A stretch of 64,000 nucleotides of DNA from assembly GCA_013397115.1 (NCBI GenBank), contig VWZW01001292.1, forward strand, positions 127,710-191,709, in the 5' to 3' direction. Of this stretch, positions 1-12,200 are shown one piece after another. Numbering within the stretch: position 1 is the stretch's first letter; the number at the start of each line of letters is the position of its first letter. Made by a program: the position numbers and the translations under genes. Under the pieces are notes generated by a model that saw nothing but the letters and a program-made list of their open reading frames with translations, searched no databases and was not told the DNA's origin. Source of the DNA: Edolisoma coerulescens. Lineage: Eukaryota; Chordata; Aves; Passeriformes; Campephagidae.

Positions 1-112
1 ATTGTGACCTATCTGTCCCAGCCAATTCCCAGGAGAAGTCAGCTCCTCCATCCCTCTACAGCTGCAGTTACCTAAAGCTACTGCTTTCAGTGCCATTCAG
101 CAGCCGACTTAC

Positions 113-273
113 CGCTCGCTGACAGCCATGACATCCAGCACATTGGAGAAGAGGATGTGTGCCTCAGACTGGTGTAAGATCTTTTTCAGACGTTCATTCT
201 CCATGAAGTGAGACACCAGCAGATTCAGACTCTTGTAATACGATGCTTCGGAAGTAACCAGCTCAAACATGGC
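113..273 (-). CDS. NGEF: NGEF exon: start of the DH (RhoGEF) domain
   Basis: 161-bp exon on the minus strand. It follows a CCCCCAG acceptor (AG at 275-274) and ends with CG at 113 before a GTAAGT donor. It encodes AMFELVTSEASYYKSL and then a conserved helix with LVSHFMENERLKKIL and AHILFSNVLDV, ending in AVSE plus a split arginine codon. This is conserved region 1 of a Dbl-homology domain, the part that contacts switch regions of Rho GTPases. It is near-identical to mammalian ephexin-1 as remembered. The open frame continues beyond the acceptor into intron, so the upstream part of that reading is not coding. Confidence 0.95.
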
Positions 274-3200
274 CTGGGGGAAAATCCCAAAGAAGGAAAT
301 CAGCAGGTACCTTCTACCGAGCGGCACACTGGGCATTAACAGGAACATCTGTGCTGCACAGCCACGGACCTTACACCCACCCTGCAGGCCCAGGCTGCAG
401 GGAAAGGTAAGCCCACAATGCATTTGCCACATGTTACTGGGGACAGTGACTTCAACGGGGAAGTTTTCCTTCCACAACCATCAGCCCTGACCTAGAGGAA
501 ATACAGCTGTTACCGTCCAAGTGAGACTCCCTGGTCAGCCCTGGCCATACACTTTTCTGCCCCAATTCACAACGGACCAGGACAAGACACAGTAGTCCCT
601 AACTACTAGCAGAGATCATAAATAGTCTCCAAATTTCAGCCTTTGCTTATCCTGTTAGAAGAGGAAACTCTGGAGCAAAGCCTGGCTTCTTCAGGCCAAG
701 GATGTGGTCTGTGGAAGCAGAAAGACAAACTGGTGGTTTGATTCAGAGATAAAAATAATTTTAACGAGATGAAGATATAAAGTCTTCTACCTACTGCAAG
801 TGCTGCAGGGACAGTCCACTATTACCACCCAGAGATCCCCTGCTCTCTGTGTATTTGTTGTCTCTGTTCAGAGGTAGATACAAAAGGTGTTTATTTACAC
901 AACTACTGAATCCATTACTTTAAGTAAGATTAACTGAAGATTCTCACAAGAACTTCAACACAATAAAAAGTTGTTAGATCCTTCAGGCATCTCTTGAAGG
1001 TGTATCTTGAGTTCCTTGTCCTGGGGCCCATGGCCCATACTGCCATTACTAAGAGAGGAACCTTTTGGTAGCTCAGTGTAAGTTTTGTTTCCTTGAATCT
1101 AAAGCTGCTTCAATGCTCCCCTCCTGCCCACAGCTCCTCTGCTGCACCCTGCTGAGGGGGGAGCTGGCCAGGCAGTGCAGGTGCCAGTCCCTGAGCTCTG
1201 CTGGCTCTCAGCGGCTGCAGGGGGCCAGCTAGAGTTGAGGGGATCTGATGGAGTCACAGGTACATGCAGTGGTTTTTACGATGTGTAGGTAGAAAAATAT
1301 GTTCTAAATTAGCTGGGGGTCTGTCTTGTGGCTTGGTTGTTGTCTGTTCTTTCTCTTTAAAGAAATGATTTGAAATTTTCCACTGATCAGTTTTTGGCCT
1401 TTTCCTGGAAATATCACTGTGCATCACATAAGAACTCGAGGTAGAGACCTGGGTTGTGTCCCTGACACTGTGCTGCAGTCCAAGATCTGGGTGGATGGGC
1501 ACAGCAAGGAGGGACTGTTACTCAATCCAGAGCTGCCAAAATAGCAGTTGAAGTTATGTTTCAGCTCTTTGCAGAGTTGGTAGCCTAGGAAATGTTCCCA
1601 GTGGGCAGTTAAGTCCAACAGGTTCTTTCCTGCACCAGAGGAGGAGGCTGTGCCTGCACAGCCCCCAGAAGGAAGACAGAGTAAAGGGTGTGGATACAGA
1701 TGGACTTAGTCAGTGACTGTGGAACAGATAGTGTTTAAGGAATAAGAGGATGCTGGATTTTTTTTCAAGGCCAGATTCCTATTTAGAAAAGTGGAGGAGC
1801 ATCGGCTCAGCTTTCTCCCAGAAGCTTTACCCAGGCACCCAGTGAACCTGTGAGAGAACCACTCTCTTTCTGCATGACAGGCTCAGTCCTAAATGTAACT
1901 TTTACAGCTTTAACTGTACCTTTTTATTTGATAAATGAGAGAAGTGCAAATAGGCAAAGATACAGGATGTGTTGGGACAGCCTGTCCCTTCCAGTTATCC
2001 TGGAGATTGACACCTCCAATCATTTTGCACTGCAGCTTTCCAGAGAATCCAAGTCAGGAATATTTCTCTGCCAAGTCTGACTGTAGAATTTGTGTATGTT
2101 TGCTGCTTGCCATAGTGGAGGGTGCCAGACCTGCAAGGGCAGGTACAGAATGCAGGCTATACTAAAGAAATAATGAAATCCATAGTGAAAATATCTGGTT
2201 TGTTTGTTCCAATGGGGACAATAAAAAATCACTTTCCATGACACTTTTCAAGCATCCACTGCTCTTCCAGCCAAGTTTCTTGTTTTGATGCTTGAAAATC
2301 TGTGTCTTTTTTTTTTTTATCTTGCATTGATAAGCTGCTCAGTAATTTTCCACCATTGCCACTAATGAACACTAGATTCTTCTTCTTGTTCTATTCTCTT
2401 TCACTTTGAAGATTATTTCAGATAACCAACTTTTTCTCTGTTTAAAGCCAGCTCTGTCACAGCTACGGTGGTGTTCCCTTCCTCAGCTATGAAGCAGAGT
2501 GTTAAATTCAACTTTCTTTCAATTTGTGTACCAGTATTTCTCCCTGTGGTCAAAATAATACTCTTGCTCCACCTTTCCTGGCTTAAGACATGCAAGCTCT
2601 ACTAGTCCCTGTGTTTACTACAGCTTTGAAGGTAAAATGGGTCACAAAATACCATTTTGTCCTTAAGATGTTTACTCCAGAATTTCTGCTGTCCTGTACT
2701 TCAGGAAAATTTCTCCAATTCTCCTTCATGAAGCTGAACATTTTACATTCACTAAATTAAGCCCTCATGTACAGCTCACTCTCACAGTTCACATCCAACA
2801 TGAGTAGGGTTCCAGAACTGCAGGACAAGTAGTGCTTGCTTATAGCAAGGCTGAATTCAACATCATCTCTTCAATAGCTTCAGAGATTTCTCTAGCCCTC
2901 CTTATTTTCTGACCTTGATTCTCCTCACAAAGGAAATTCTCCACTCTATCTGTTCAATGTTCAGCCAATTTCACAGCTTTCTGGCTTTGAGCAATTTTAT
3001 AATCTCTTCCTGTGCTAATCCCAGAACAAGCAGGAAGAAAATTTCAGGTCTGATAAAGTAACAGTGGAGAAGGCACAGCACTTCTGTATGACAGCACGGT
3101 CCCATTCTCCAACTGCTTTATTTCTCTGGTTATTTTAACAGAGAGAAGAAAATTGAGTACACTTAATGTTGGGGTTTGGGTTTTAACAGCACAGAGATTT

Positions 3201-6200
3201 TTTCCCAAAACCACATACAGGTAATGAATGTAACTTAACAGAAATGGCAAGCTTTAAAATCTATAATGCACACTTTTAAGCAAATATTTCTCCATAAAAG
3301 ATTCTTCATTTTGAAGCAAAAATAAAAAGAAAAGCTTGTAATTTTTTTAGATGCCAGATTGTGTTCGTAATGCTGGCACTTGGAAGTATTGTGTTTTTTC
3401 AGGTAAACAGAACAAATCCAGTATGGAATAACCACCGCAGAAGAAGAACATGGAAAAGCAACAAATCATTTCAGTCACCTTCAGCCCTAACACTGACACA
3501 CTAACAGCCTGTGCTTGCCAGCCCAAACTACTGGATACAAACACCAGCCCGCTCCACTAAGGATGTGAATAACACAGCCCTGCCCATCATACCCTTGGGG
3601 TGCACAATACGATCCTTTTCAGTGTGACAGTTAAGTTACAGCCTTAGCCAGGACTGGCACCGTGTGCATAAGGTGTTCATCAGTATGGATTATGCAAGTC
3701 TAAGTGAACTTAGCAGGGACTGCTTGCACCCTGAGATGTTCTTCAGCACTTTGGGTACAATCCTGTGAGCCAGGGCTAAGCAGATACACTGCCACAACCA
3801 TGTCATCAGAAGCAATCCTGGCGCAGGAGTCAGTCGGACTTGCGGGACTGAGCCTTGGAAAGCCCGCTGCTCACACCACAATGCACACCGCACACTAGAC
3901 AAGGTCTGCCCTCTCCACTGCTGGCTACGAATGCAGTGCTTTGCAGTGACAAAGAGCACTCACACTCCCCATGCTACCCAAAATAGCAACCAGTTGTAAA
4001 TTGTGGTGCAACCGATGTTGTCATCACTTGTGACAGTTACCCCCACCCACTCCTTTCACTGTCTGATGCAGTCCTATAAGTCACAGCACATGGCTCTAAA
4101 ATAGTGATGTCACTGCACTGCATGCAAATATACCTGTCATTATTTTTTACTGTTTGCAATAGTCTCCAATTAAATATAACAACAATTAAATATAAGGACG
4201 TTTATCAATCTCTCTCTCTTCTCTTTCTATTAATGCCATCATATTCAAAGCCTTACAGTTAACGGTTGAATTCTTCTAAGATTTCTGGTGGAAAGTTATG
4301 TGTCCTGATAGTAACTTCAGAAAAGGATTAATGTGCACTGGAACCAATAGCTCTTTTGTAGAAACCTCCTCATTATCCCTCTTCCTTTGTAAATTGCTCC
4401 TAACACAGAATTAGAAAAGGGAAAAGAAGTTCCTTTTGCTACAGAAACATCCAGCAGCAACAGTATATAGAACAATTTCTGCAGCTTCACAAAAAAGAGT
4501 TGAGTGGTTCTAACCAGTGCAACTGGTGCTAACCCGTGCAACCCAGAAAGTACTCAACAGGGCAAGGCTTGTCTGTGATTGCTGTGAAGCTTTTAGTTTT
4601 TAAATCTTGATCATTTGGCCTAATTCACTCTCCCCTTTTTAAGCAGCAACACCGTTAAGAAACATTCTGCCTTCCCCCATTACCTCCTGCAGCTTGATCT
4701 CATCTGGTTGGAGGATGCTGAGGACACCACTGCTTTGGACCTCAGGAAGATCCTGCCATAAGTTGAACCTAGAGTTGGAATTTCTCAGCAAATTGATTTG
4801 TGGTGGAGCTTTGTTTTCGACTGTACTTGTGGGCTCCGCTTCAGATGGGGTTTCCTCACTGGGTGAAGTCTCCTCAGGCTCTGTCTGTGAATCCTGCAGT
4901 CGCCTGGTTTCAATCTCCTCGCGCGTAGATTTATCTCGATACTCCTGGTACAAGAGCCCTAGGAAGGAACATAACAGGTCTGAGAGGTTACAACTGAATG
5001 AGATAGTAGAAAAGTATTGTGGGAGAGGACAATTGCTTTGCATTAGTTCACCTCAGCAGAGGTGAGAGGGATCCCTTCCGTGCAGAGTGAAAAGCCAATT
5101 ATGGCATTCCTATTTCAGCCAGAAGTGGAAACTGTAAATAGAAGGCCATTTCTAAATCTAAAGTGTTGTCAACAATCTGCTCTCACAAAACATTTAATAA
5201 CACAGTCAGATGAATCCATGATCACTCAGAAGACATAAAAGAAGCGATTTGCCAGGCTTAAATGTCTTTTAAACCTTGATTTTCTATGTTATATTACTAT
5301 GTTACAAGTTATATAGGTTGATATCTATGTTTAAATGTGTGTCTGGAAAAGTAATACTGCACACATTGAAATTACTTTAAAAAAAGCAATTTGATGGCCA
5401 CAAAAATCCTTAATGAGGATGCTGTTACTGGGCATTGGACAAGTGAAGCTTTGGGACAGCTAGCTACAGTTACTAGGTTTGTTTTGGTATGGACTTCATG
5501 GTTAGTCTTGGACATGTTCCTTAATATCCTGCTGTTTTCCTTCTCACTTTCCATGATGCTTGAAGATACAAAATTAACATCCAAAAGGTACCTATTTGCT
5601 ACAGCACTAAGGAATAGGCTCTGAACTCACACCATGTGGCAGCACATCAATGATACCAGGTGTCTTCCAAGTTTCAATTACTAACTTCAGGAGTGGATGA
5701 AACTGCACAGGATTTGCCCCCACTCCAATATCAACTGACAGCACGAAGAAGGTAGGAATCCTGAAGTTCACTGCCCATCTTTAGAACATCCTTTGTCTCT
5801 CTGAGGGCTTTCAAACAGTCACATTTCTCTTTCTGAACCATCCGCAGGACCCAGAATTTTAATTGCTTGAATATAAAATGTAATTTAGAAGACATGTAAA
5901 GGCAAGAGAGCATGAGCACGCTTTGAGTCACTTTCCTCCCTTAATGAAATTGAAGAAGCACAATTTACATTATCTCCCTTGGTTTATACTTGAATTACAG
6001 TGTAACATGAATGAATAAAGAGAAAAGCCTTTAATATTAAAAAAAAACCATGCTACATAATTTATTTTGCCTAAATCATTAGGGGTTAAAATTTATCTGG
6101 TCACATGTATTCATGATATTTTGATCTGAGATTCTGTGTGTAATAAGGTGAGAGACAATGAGATTAAGAGTTGGTCTAGGGCGGGCAGAAATGTCGATGT

Positions 6201-9200
6201 TGCTGCCTGTTAAATCTCTGGACCAGTTTCAATGAGGCTCTGTACCAGTCACTGCTAAAACTATATAGGAATTATGCTGGGGAAAGGCACAGGAACAAGC
6301 ACAGCATTACTGCAGTCTGCGAGTATGTCCTGTTATCTGTTCTTCCTGGAAAGATGTTCGACACCGGATTAAAATAGCAGTAAGGGTAGCTGTGCCTAGG
6401 AAACCATATAGTCTTCTGTTAGCTTCCTACACAACACTGAGCAGAGGAGACTTCCCCTGAAGTTTTGCATGCTGCTGCCACTTATGTAATTTCTCTCTGT
6501 GTCAACTAGGTTTATATGGCTTTCTTAAGCCTTTCAGGCTGTTTTTCACCGTCAGGGAGGGTGCTGAGGATGTAGCAGGGTGGAAAGGCTCCTTCAGGAA
6601 TATAGCAGAGAGCCTGCTAAAATGGAGCTGCTTTTGGTGGTTCTGATCTGTATGGTCAGCCTGTGCTCGAGGGCTCTGGGCCCTTTTTGCCCCATGGAGA
6701 GCAGGACAGGCTGGGAAGTAACATCCTGCAGCAGCGTGGGCAGTGTTTGGCTCAAGGGAAAACATGCTGGGAAACTGAAGCGTAATCTATTTTACTCAAA
6801 TTGGAGATAATTATACTTGCAGTGTCTGACTGCAAGTATACGGCCATGTTGTGCGGCTGCTTCTGCCTTGCAAGTCAGAGGATGCTTTGTGTAAGGGGGA
6901 TTTAGGGTCCCTTGTGCAGATCTGAAGAGCAGCCCTTTTAAAAAGATCCTCGAGACTATTTCCCTCTTGCTTTTAAGGAAATAAAACCCAGATAATGAAA
7001 GCTGGTTTTGTGTCCAGGTTCCCTGACTGACCAGATAAGAGCTATGGAGCCGTCAGTAGCAGGCAAAGGCAAATACAGACATGGAAAGATCTGACTACCA
7101 GAATTCAATTGGAAATGACAGCAAGGTAACTCATTTTAAGGAGGCAGCTGAAGAGAGACTGGATGAAGCTCTACCACAGAGAGCAATATGGGGAGGAAGC
7201 AGAAAGGTAGTACAGAAGAAAGACAAAAGACAGGTAGATGTTTAGGCAGAAGGGTAGGAAGAAATAAGGAGGGTTGTGCTAGCAAGGATAAAAGATATCG
7301 CTGCTGTCTTGGTCCTAAGGGTCTACCCATATGTTGGTAAAGAGGTTACAATGGGTAGAGAAATTATGTAGATGAGAGAGAGGGAGAGAAGCTATGCCAA
7401 AGCCTTGTCCAGATGGAACAGGAGATCGTCACAGCACAGGAGGGGTAACAGATGCAAGGTCAAGGAACAAGATTTTGACATGTTGAAAGGAGAACAGTAC
7501 ATCTGGGAACTGACTGAATGTGTAGAAAAAAAGCTGAGATCAATAGCTGAATGTGACTCAGATGATACAGTATTTAGTAAATGCCTACATTTAGTAAGTG
7601 AACAAGTACAAAATGTCAGAGACCTGTACAAGCCCCCTTGATTGCTTGATGTCCCAACTGTCCCTACTGTGACCTGGCTAAAGGTTAATTAACCCTGTGG
7701 TCAGAGCATGAGTTTGGTGTTATCTGTTGACTTAAGTGTTTAAGACTGATCTTCCTAAGGCATGTTTACATAATTTTTATAGTACATAACAGACATTTCC
7801 CTTTTTGTTTATTCCATTTAATTTTGCTGTCACAGTCTCCCTTCCCAGCTCTCTCAAAACCTGGGAGGGGAATTGAAAAACTAGTTGCTAATTGTGGAAA
7901 TCCTCGCCTTAGAGAGTTAGCAGCGCTCTTAAAGTAAACGTTATTGCATTGAAAGCTACGTAAAATCTCAGGAGGCCCAGAGACGTTTTCTCCGAAATTC
8001 TCTGCTCCAGTTTCAGGCAGAGTCCACTAATGTCTCAAAAGCAGGAGGGAGGGAAGGGAGTGAGTGAGCTCCAGCGATTTGATGTAACATCTCTGGTGGG
8101 GATAAACATAGCACCTCAGGTTGTCAAAACCCGGTCTCCTCCATAAAGGTGCAACAGACCTACTTACAGTTACACTGACGCGTGCAGAGCTTTTGCTCAG
8201 CTTCCCTCTGATACACAGGACATAAAAATATATATGAATATAGCAACAGGGTTGCTTTGAACTCCTGCTGGTTTTATTATTTTTATCTCATCCCTGAGGT
8301 GCACAGTCCCAGTAAACTGACAACATTTTGACACAGCTCCCTTGGGAGATTAGTATCTACACAGCCAAAAGCAGGTAACAGATCTGGCAACACTCACACA
8401 AATTGTTCACCACTTTCCTCCAGAAGGCCCCAAACTCGGCTGGTTTGTCTGACAGATGCTGGCAGGCTGCTGGTTTCACACCAGCCTCCTTCTCCAGCAC
8501 TGCCCCAGTGGCATCAGGTGTACCAAGAATCAGCCTTGCATGCCACAGCCCAACACCAAACAGCAGAGACAGCCTGAGAAGCCTTCTCGTTCCTGCCAGA
8601 GAGATTTGCATTGCTGCTCGTGAGAGTTATCTGTTCGATTTTCCCATGCTAAGTGCTACATTCCTGCCCTCTAGATTCAAGTATGTTGATTCTATTTCCT
8701 GAAGCTGAGCAGGAGTGTTTAAAAACAAAGCTTCTATATTCCCACCATAAAACCTGCCTCAAGATGGGATTTAACTTTGCTGTTGATGAAATCCCTCTGA
8801 GGAATGTCACAATTCTGATATGGGAAACCAAGAAACAAGCTGTGGAGGTCCTCTCCCCATCCCACAAAAGATTAAAAAAACCCCAAAAAATAAAACCATA
8901 AGAGCAAAAGCTTAACAGTCCTCTCCTCCACAGCCACCCAGATAACCTCAACTTTGCCTTTTTAGAGACCACAAAGGATAAAATAACTTACTCCTGTGTT
9001 GCAGGTGCTATGCCAGTGGCTGTCACTCTGAATAGATGCAGAACCTGGTGCATACAACTAATGTCCAACAGGATGGGTGATAAAATACTTTAGTCTTATG
9101 CCTTTTGGAGTATGCAAAATCACATTTTAGGAGAAAGTTTGGGATAGCCTTAATGATAAATTGTTTTGTAATCACAAGAATAATCGTTATTTATGAACAA

Positions 9201-12200
9201 GGGTCAGGCTGTTCAGCAACAGCATTAATCTCCTGCCAGGCAACGTGCAACCCTGATGCCCCTAAAGATGTCGAAAAGCCACGGTAATGATGTTTTACAC
9301 CAACAGTGAGGGGATTCCCAGCAATGATGGGGAGTTGGGGTCCTGCAGCACAAGCCCTCACCCCGCCCGAGACTCCCCCCGGCTGTGCACCGCTTGTCTT
9401 TAGCTCCGGGTTTGGGGGCTCGGGGGGCCGGCAGGGGCGGTCCGGCTGGGCTGAGTGGCACCTCTAGGGGCTTCTGTGCCGCCGTCGGAGCGGGGAGCGG
9501 GAGAAGCGGCGAAGTTGTGTGAGGGCGCAGCGGCGGCCGGACATCCCGCGGCGGGCACGGCTCCTTACCGATGTGCTCGATGAGGTTCCTCCAGGAGTCG
9601 GCCGTCATGGGGTGTGCGGGCGGTGCCTCGGCCGTGCCGGCGGCGGGGGTCTCCTCAGCGGCGGCGGGGTCCCTGCGGGGAGGCGGAGGCGCCCTCAGAG
9701 CAGCGACGGGGCAGCGGCGGGACAGCGGCCCCTACGCCCGCCCGCGCCCCGCGCCCCCCCGCCCTCAGCACCCCCCTNNNNNNNNNNNNNNNNNNNNNNN
9801 NNNNNNNNNNNNNNNNNNNNNNNNNNNNNNNNNNNNNNNNNNNNNNNNNNNNNNNNNNNNNNNNNNNNNNNNNNNNNNNNNNNNNNNNNNNNNNNNNNNN
9901 NNNNNNNNNNNNNNNNNNNNNNNNNNNNNNNNNNNNNNNNNNNNNNNNNNNNNNNNNNNNNNNNNNNNNNNNNNNNNNNNNNNNNNNNNNNNNNNNNNNN
10001 NNNNNNNNNNNNNNNNNNNNNNNNNNNNNNNNNNNNNNNNNNNNNNNNNNNNNNNNNNNNNNNNNNNNNNNNNNNNNNNNNNNNNNNNNNNNNNNNNNNN
10101 NNNNNNNNNNNNNNNNNNNNNNNNNNNNNNNNNNNNNNNNNNNNNNNNNNNNNNNNNNNNNNNNNNNNNNNNNNNNNNNNNNNNNNNNNNNNNNNNNNNN
10201 NNNNNNNNNNNNNNNNNNNNNNNNNNNNNNNNNNNNNNNNNNNNNNNNNNNNNNNNNNNNNNNNNNNNNNNNNNNNNNNNNNNNNNNNNNNNNNNNNNNN
10301 NNNNNNNNNNNNNNNNNNNNNNNNNNNNNNNNNNNNNNNNNNNNNNNNNNNNNNNNNNNNNNNNNNNNNNNNNNNNNNNNNNNNNNNNNNNNNNNNNNNN
10401 NNNNNNNNNNNNNNNNNNNNNNNNNNNNNNNNNNNNNNNNNNNNNNNNNNNNNNNNNNNNNNNNNNNNNNNNNNNNNNNNNNNNNNNNNNNNNNNNNNNN
10501 NNNNNNNNNNCCCCTACCTCCATTCCCCCTGCGCTCCTGCAAGAGAGGCTTCTTCCCCCGATGCAGGGAAGCCCTTTTCTCCATTCGCTCCCTCCCTCCC
10601 CAGCAAGGCACCCTCCCCCAGCGAGCACCCACACACCCCGTCCCACCTCATGCCACAGCCCCTCTCCTCCATGCACGGCCACCCGACAGCGGGAGGGGGT
10701 CCTGCCTCGGCACTGACCTCCCGTCCCTCAGCGCCGGGGTGCAGCGCTGCCCCCCATCCCCTGCACCTCTCTGCTTATGTGTGGATGGCGCCGGCTTTGA
10801 GGGAGGAAAGGGGGTGGCAGAGGGGGGTTCTCCTGAACTGCTTCCAGATCTGGTGCATATGGAGCATTTCTTCTCCAGGAGTGAAACCCTGAGATGGAGG
10901 AATGTAACTGGGAAACTCAGCCTAATCCCTCCTGCCGGGAAGCGCACCCCTGATTACCCCACAGGATTGGCTGCTATCCCCCTCTCCTTCTCCGGCAGGG
11001 CTTCGCACCCGCTCGGTCATTTCCCTCATCTCCCCTTCCTTAGCGTCGCTACTTCCATAAGGATATATTCCCTCGTTTAGGCAGTAAGTATCTCAGTACT
11101 CAATGATCTATATCTGTCTTCCTTCAGGTAACTGTTTTTCCGCCTCAGGGATAAATCCTCTTGAGCTCCAGAGTACGGTTACATCCTTGGATCAGTTCGA
11201 GTGCTTGTGGACAGGTTGGGTGCAGCTCTTCACTACACGTTAATAACCCTCAGCAAAAAAAAAATGTCATCTGTACCACGTTGCAACTGAGGAGTTAACA
11301 GAGGGAAAATGCTCAGCTATTCCTCGTGCTTGCTCTCTCCCTGTTGCATAAATAACTGTGATTTTTTTCTGTAGGTGATAGGGTAATTTATGCAACAACA
11401 TAAAATCCGTGTGTTGGTCTGTATGTGTAAAATGGCTTCCTTTTTATCATTTTTATATTGGTTTTGCTAAATGATATGTCAAGAGAGCTTTTAATCGGCA
11501 CATGACAATACGTCCAGAAAAACTCCTTCAGCTTATGTGAACTAGATCTAGATCTGGCACACTGGAGAGCTCAGTCCTTAAATCATTAAGAAGCGGAACG
11601 GGAAAGAAAAACAGTTGGAAATGTCATTGAGGGCTCAGAGAGGGCTGCAAGTGCGGTCCTTGTCCAGTCCCAGACCAGGAGGTCTGGAAGAATCAGATAA
11701 CCTAAAGGAAATACCAGGGTGAGGGTGAGAGCTGGAGCCTGTGTTGTACTTAGAGAGGAGGATGAGAGCCTGAGAGCTGGGGCTGAGATTTTCACTGGAT
11801 GGATGGTCAGTATGGGTTATCAGCCATTTAGCACTAGAGATTAGGGGGCTGGGGGAGCCAGGTGAGTGAGGGGGTGGCCAAAACCGTGTGGAACGGATAA
11901 AGCAGAAGCGACTACCTGAAACTCATGTTTTGGTGGCTTGCTGCCAGGGCAAGAATATTGTCAAGGGTTTTAGTGAGTGGGTGGGCTGCTAAAAAGCTTC
12001 TTTCTTAGAAAAAGGGAGCCTCTTCATTACCCTGAAATCTGGAAAATCAGATATGCTGTTTACTGTTTTCTCAAGGGAAGGACCAAGAGCAGTGAGGAGT
12101 TCTCTCTGGTACGCAACGTGAAATCAGTGTATAAGCTCTGAACTGACACTACTAGAATGAACATTTATCTAAATATGACTTTTGGATGTATTAACTAAAA

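Larger units (their letters stand above)
9360..10760. promoter_or_regulatory. CpG island, possible internal NGEF promoter
   Basis: GC content and CpG density jump relative to both flanks, with runs such as GGCGGCGG and CCGCGCC on the left of the gap and C-rich sequence on the right. The island covers the NGEF exon at 9569-9672. CpG islands usually mark promoters. Mammalian NGEF is known to make long and short forms with different N-termini, so an alternative promoter here is a reasonable inference. No TSS can be read from sequence alone and 733 bases are missing. Confidence 0.55.

Noticed and set aside
7372..7641. 89-codon plus-strand frame with an acidic, helix-like end
   Set aside because: Lies inside an NGEF intron on the other strand. 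No polypyrimidine tract or acceptor before the protein-like part, and no known family.
9519..11080. Several reading frames of 300-490 codons on both strands across the gap
   Set aside because: They exist only because the N run contains no stop codons. The flanks are GC-rich low-complexity sequence. Only the spliced NGEF exon at 9569-9672 is supported.
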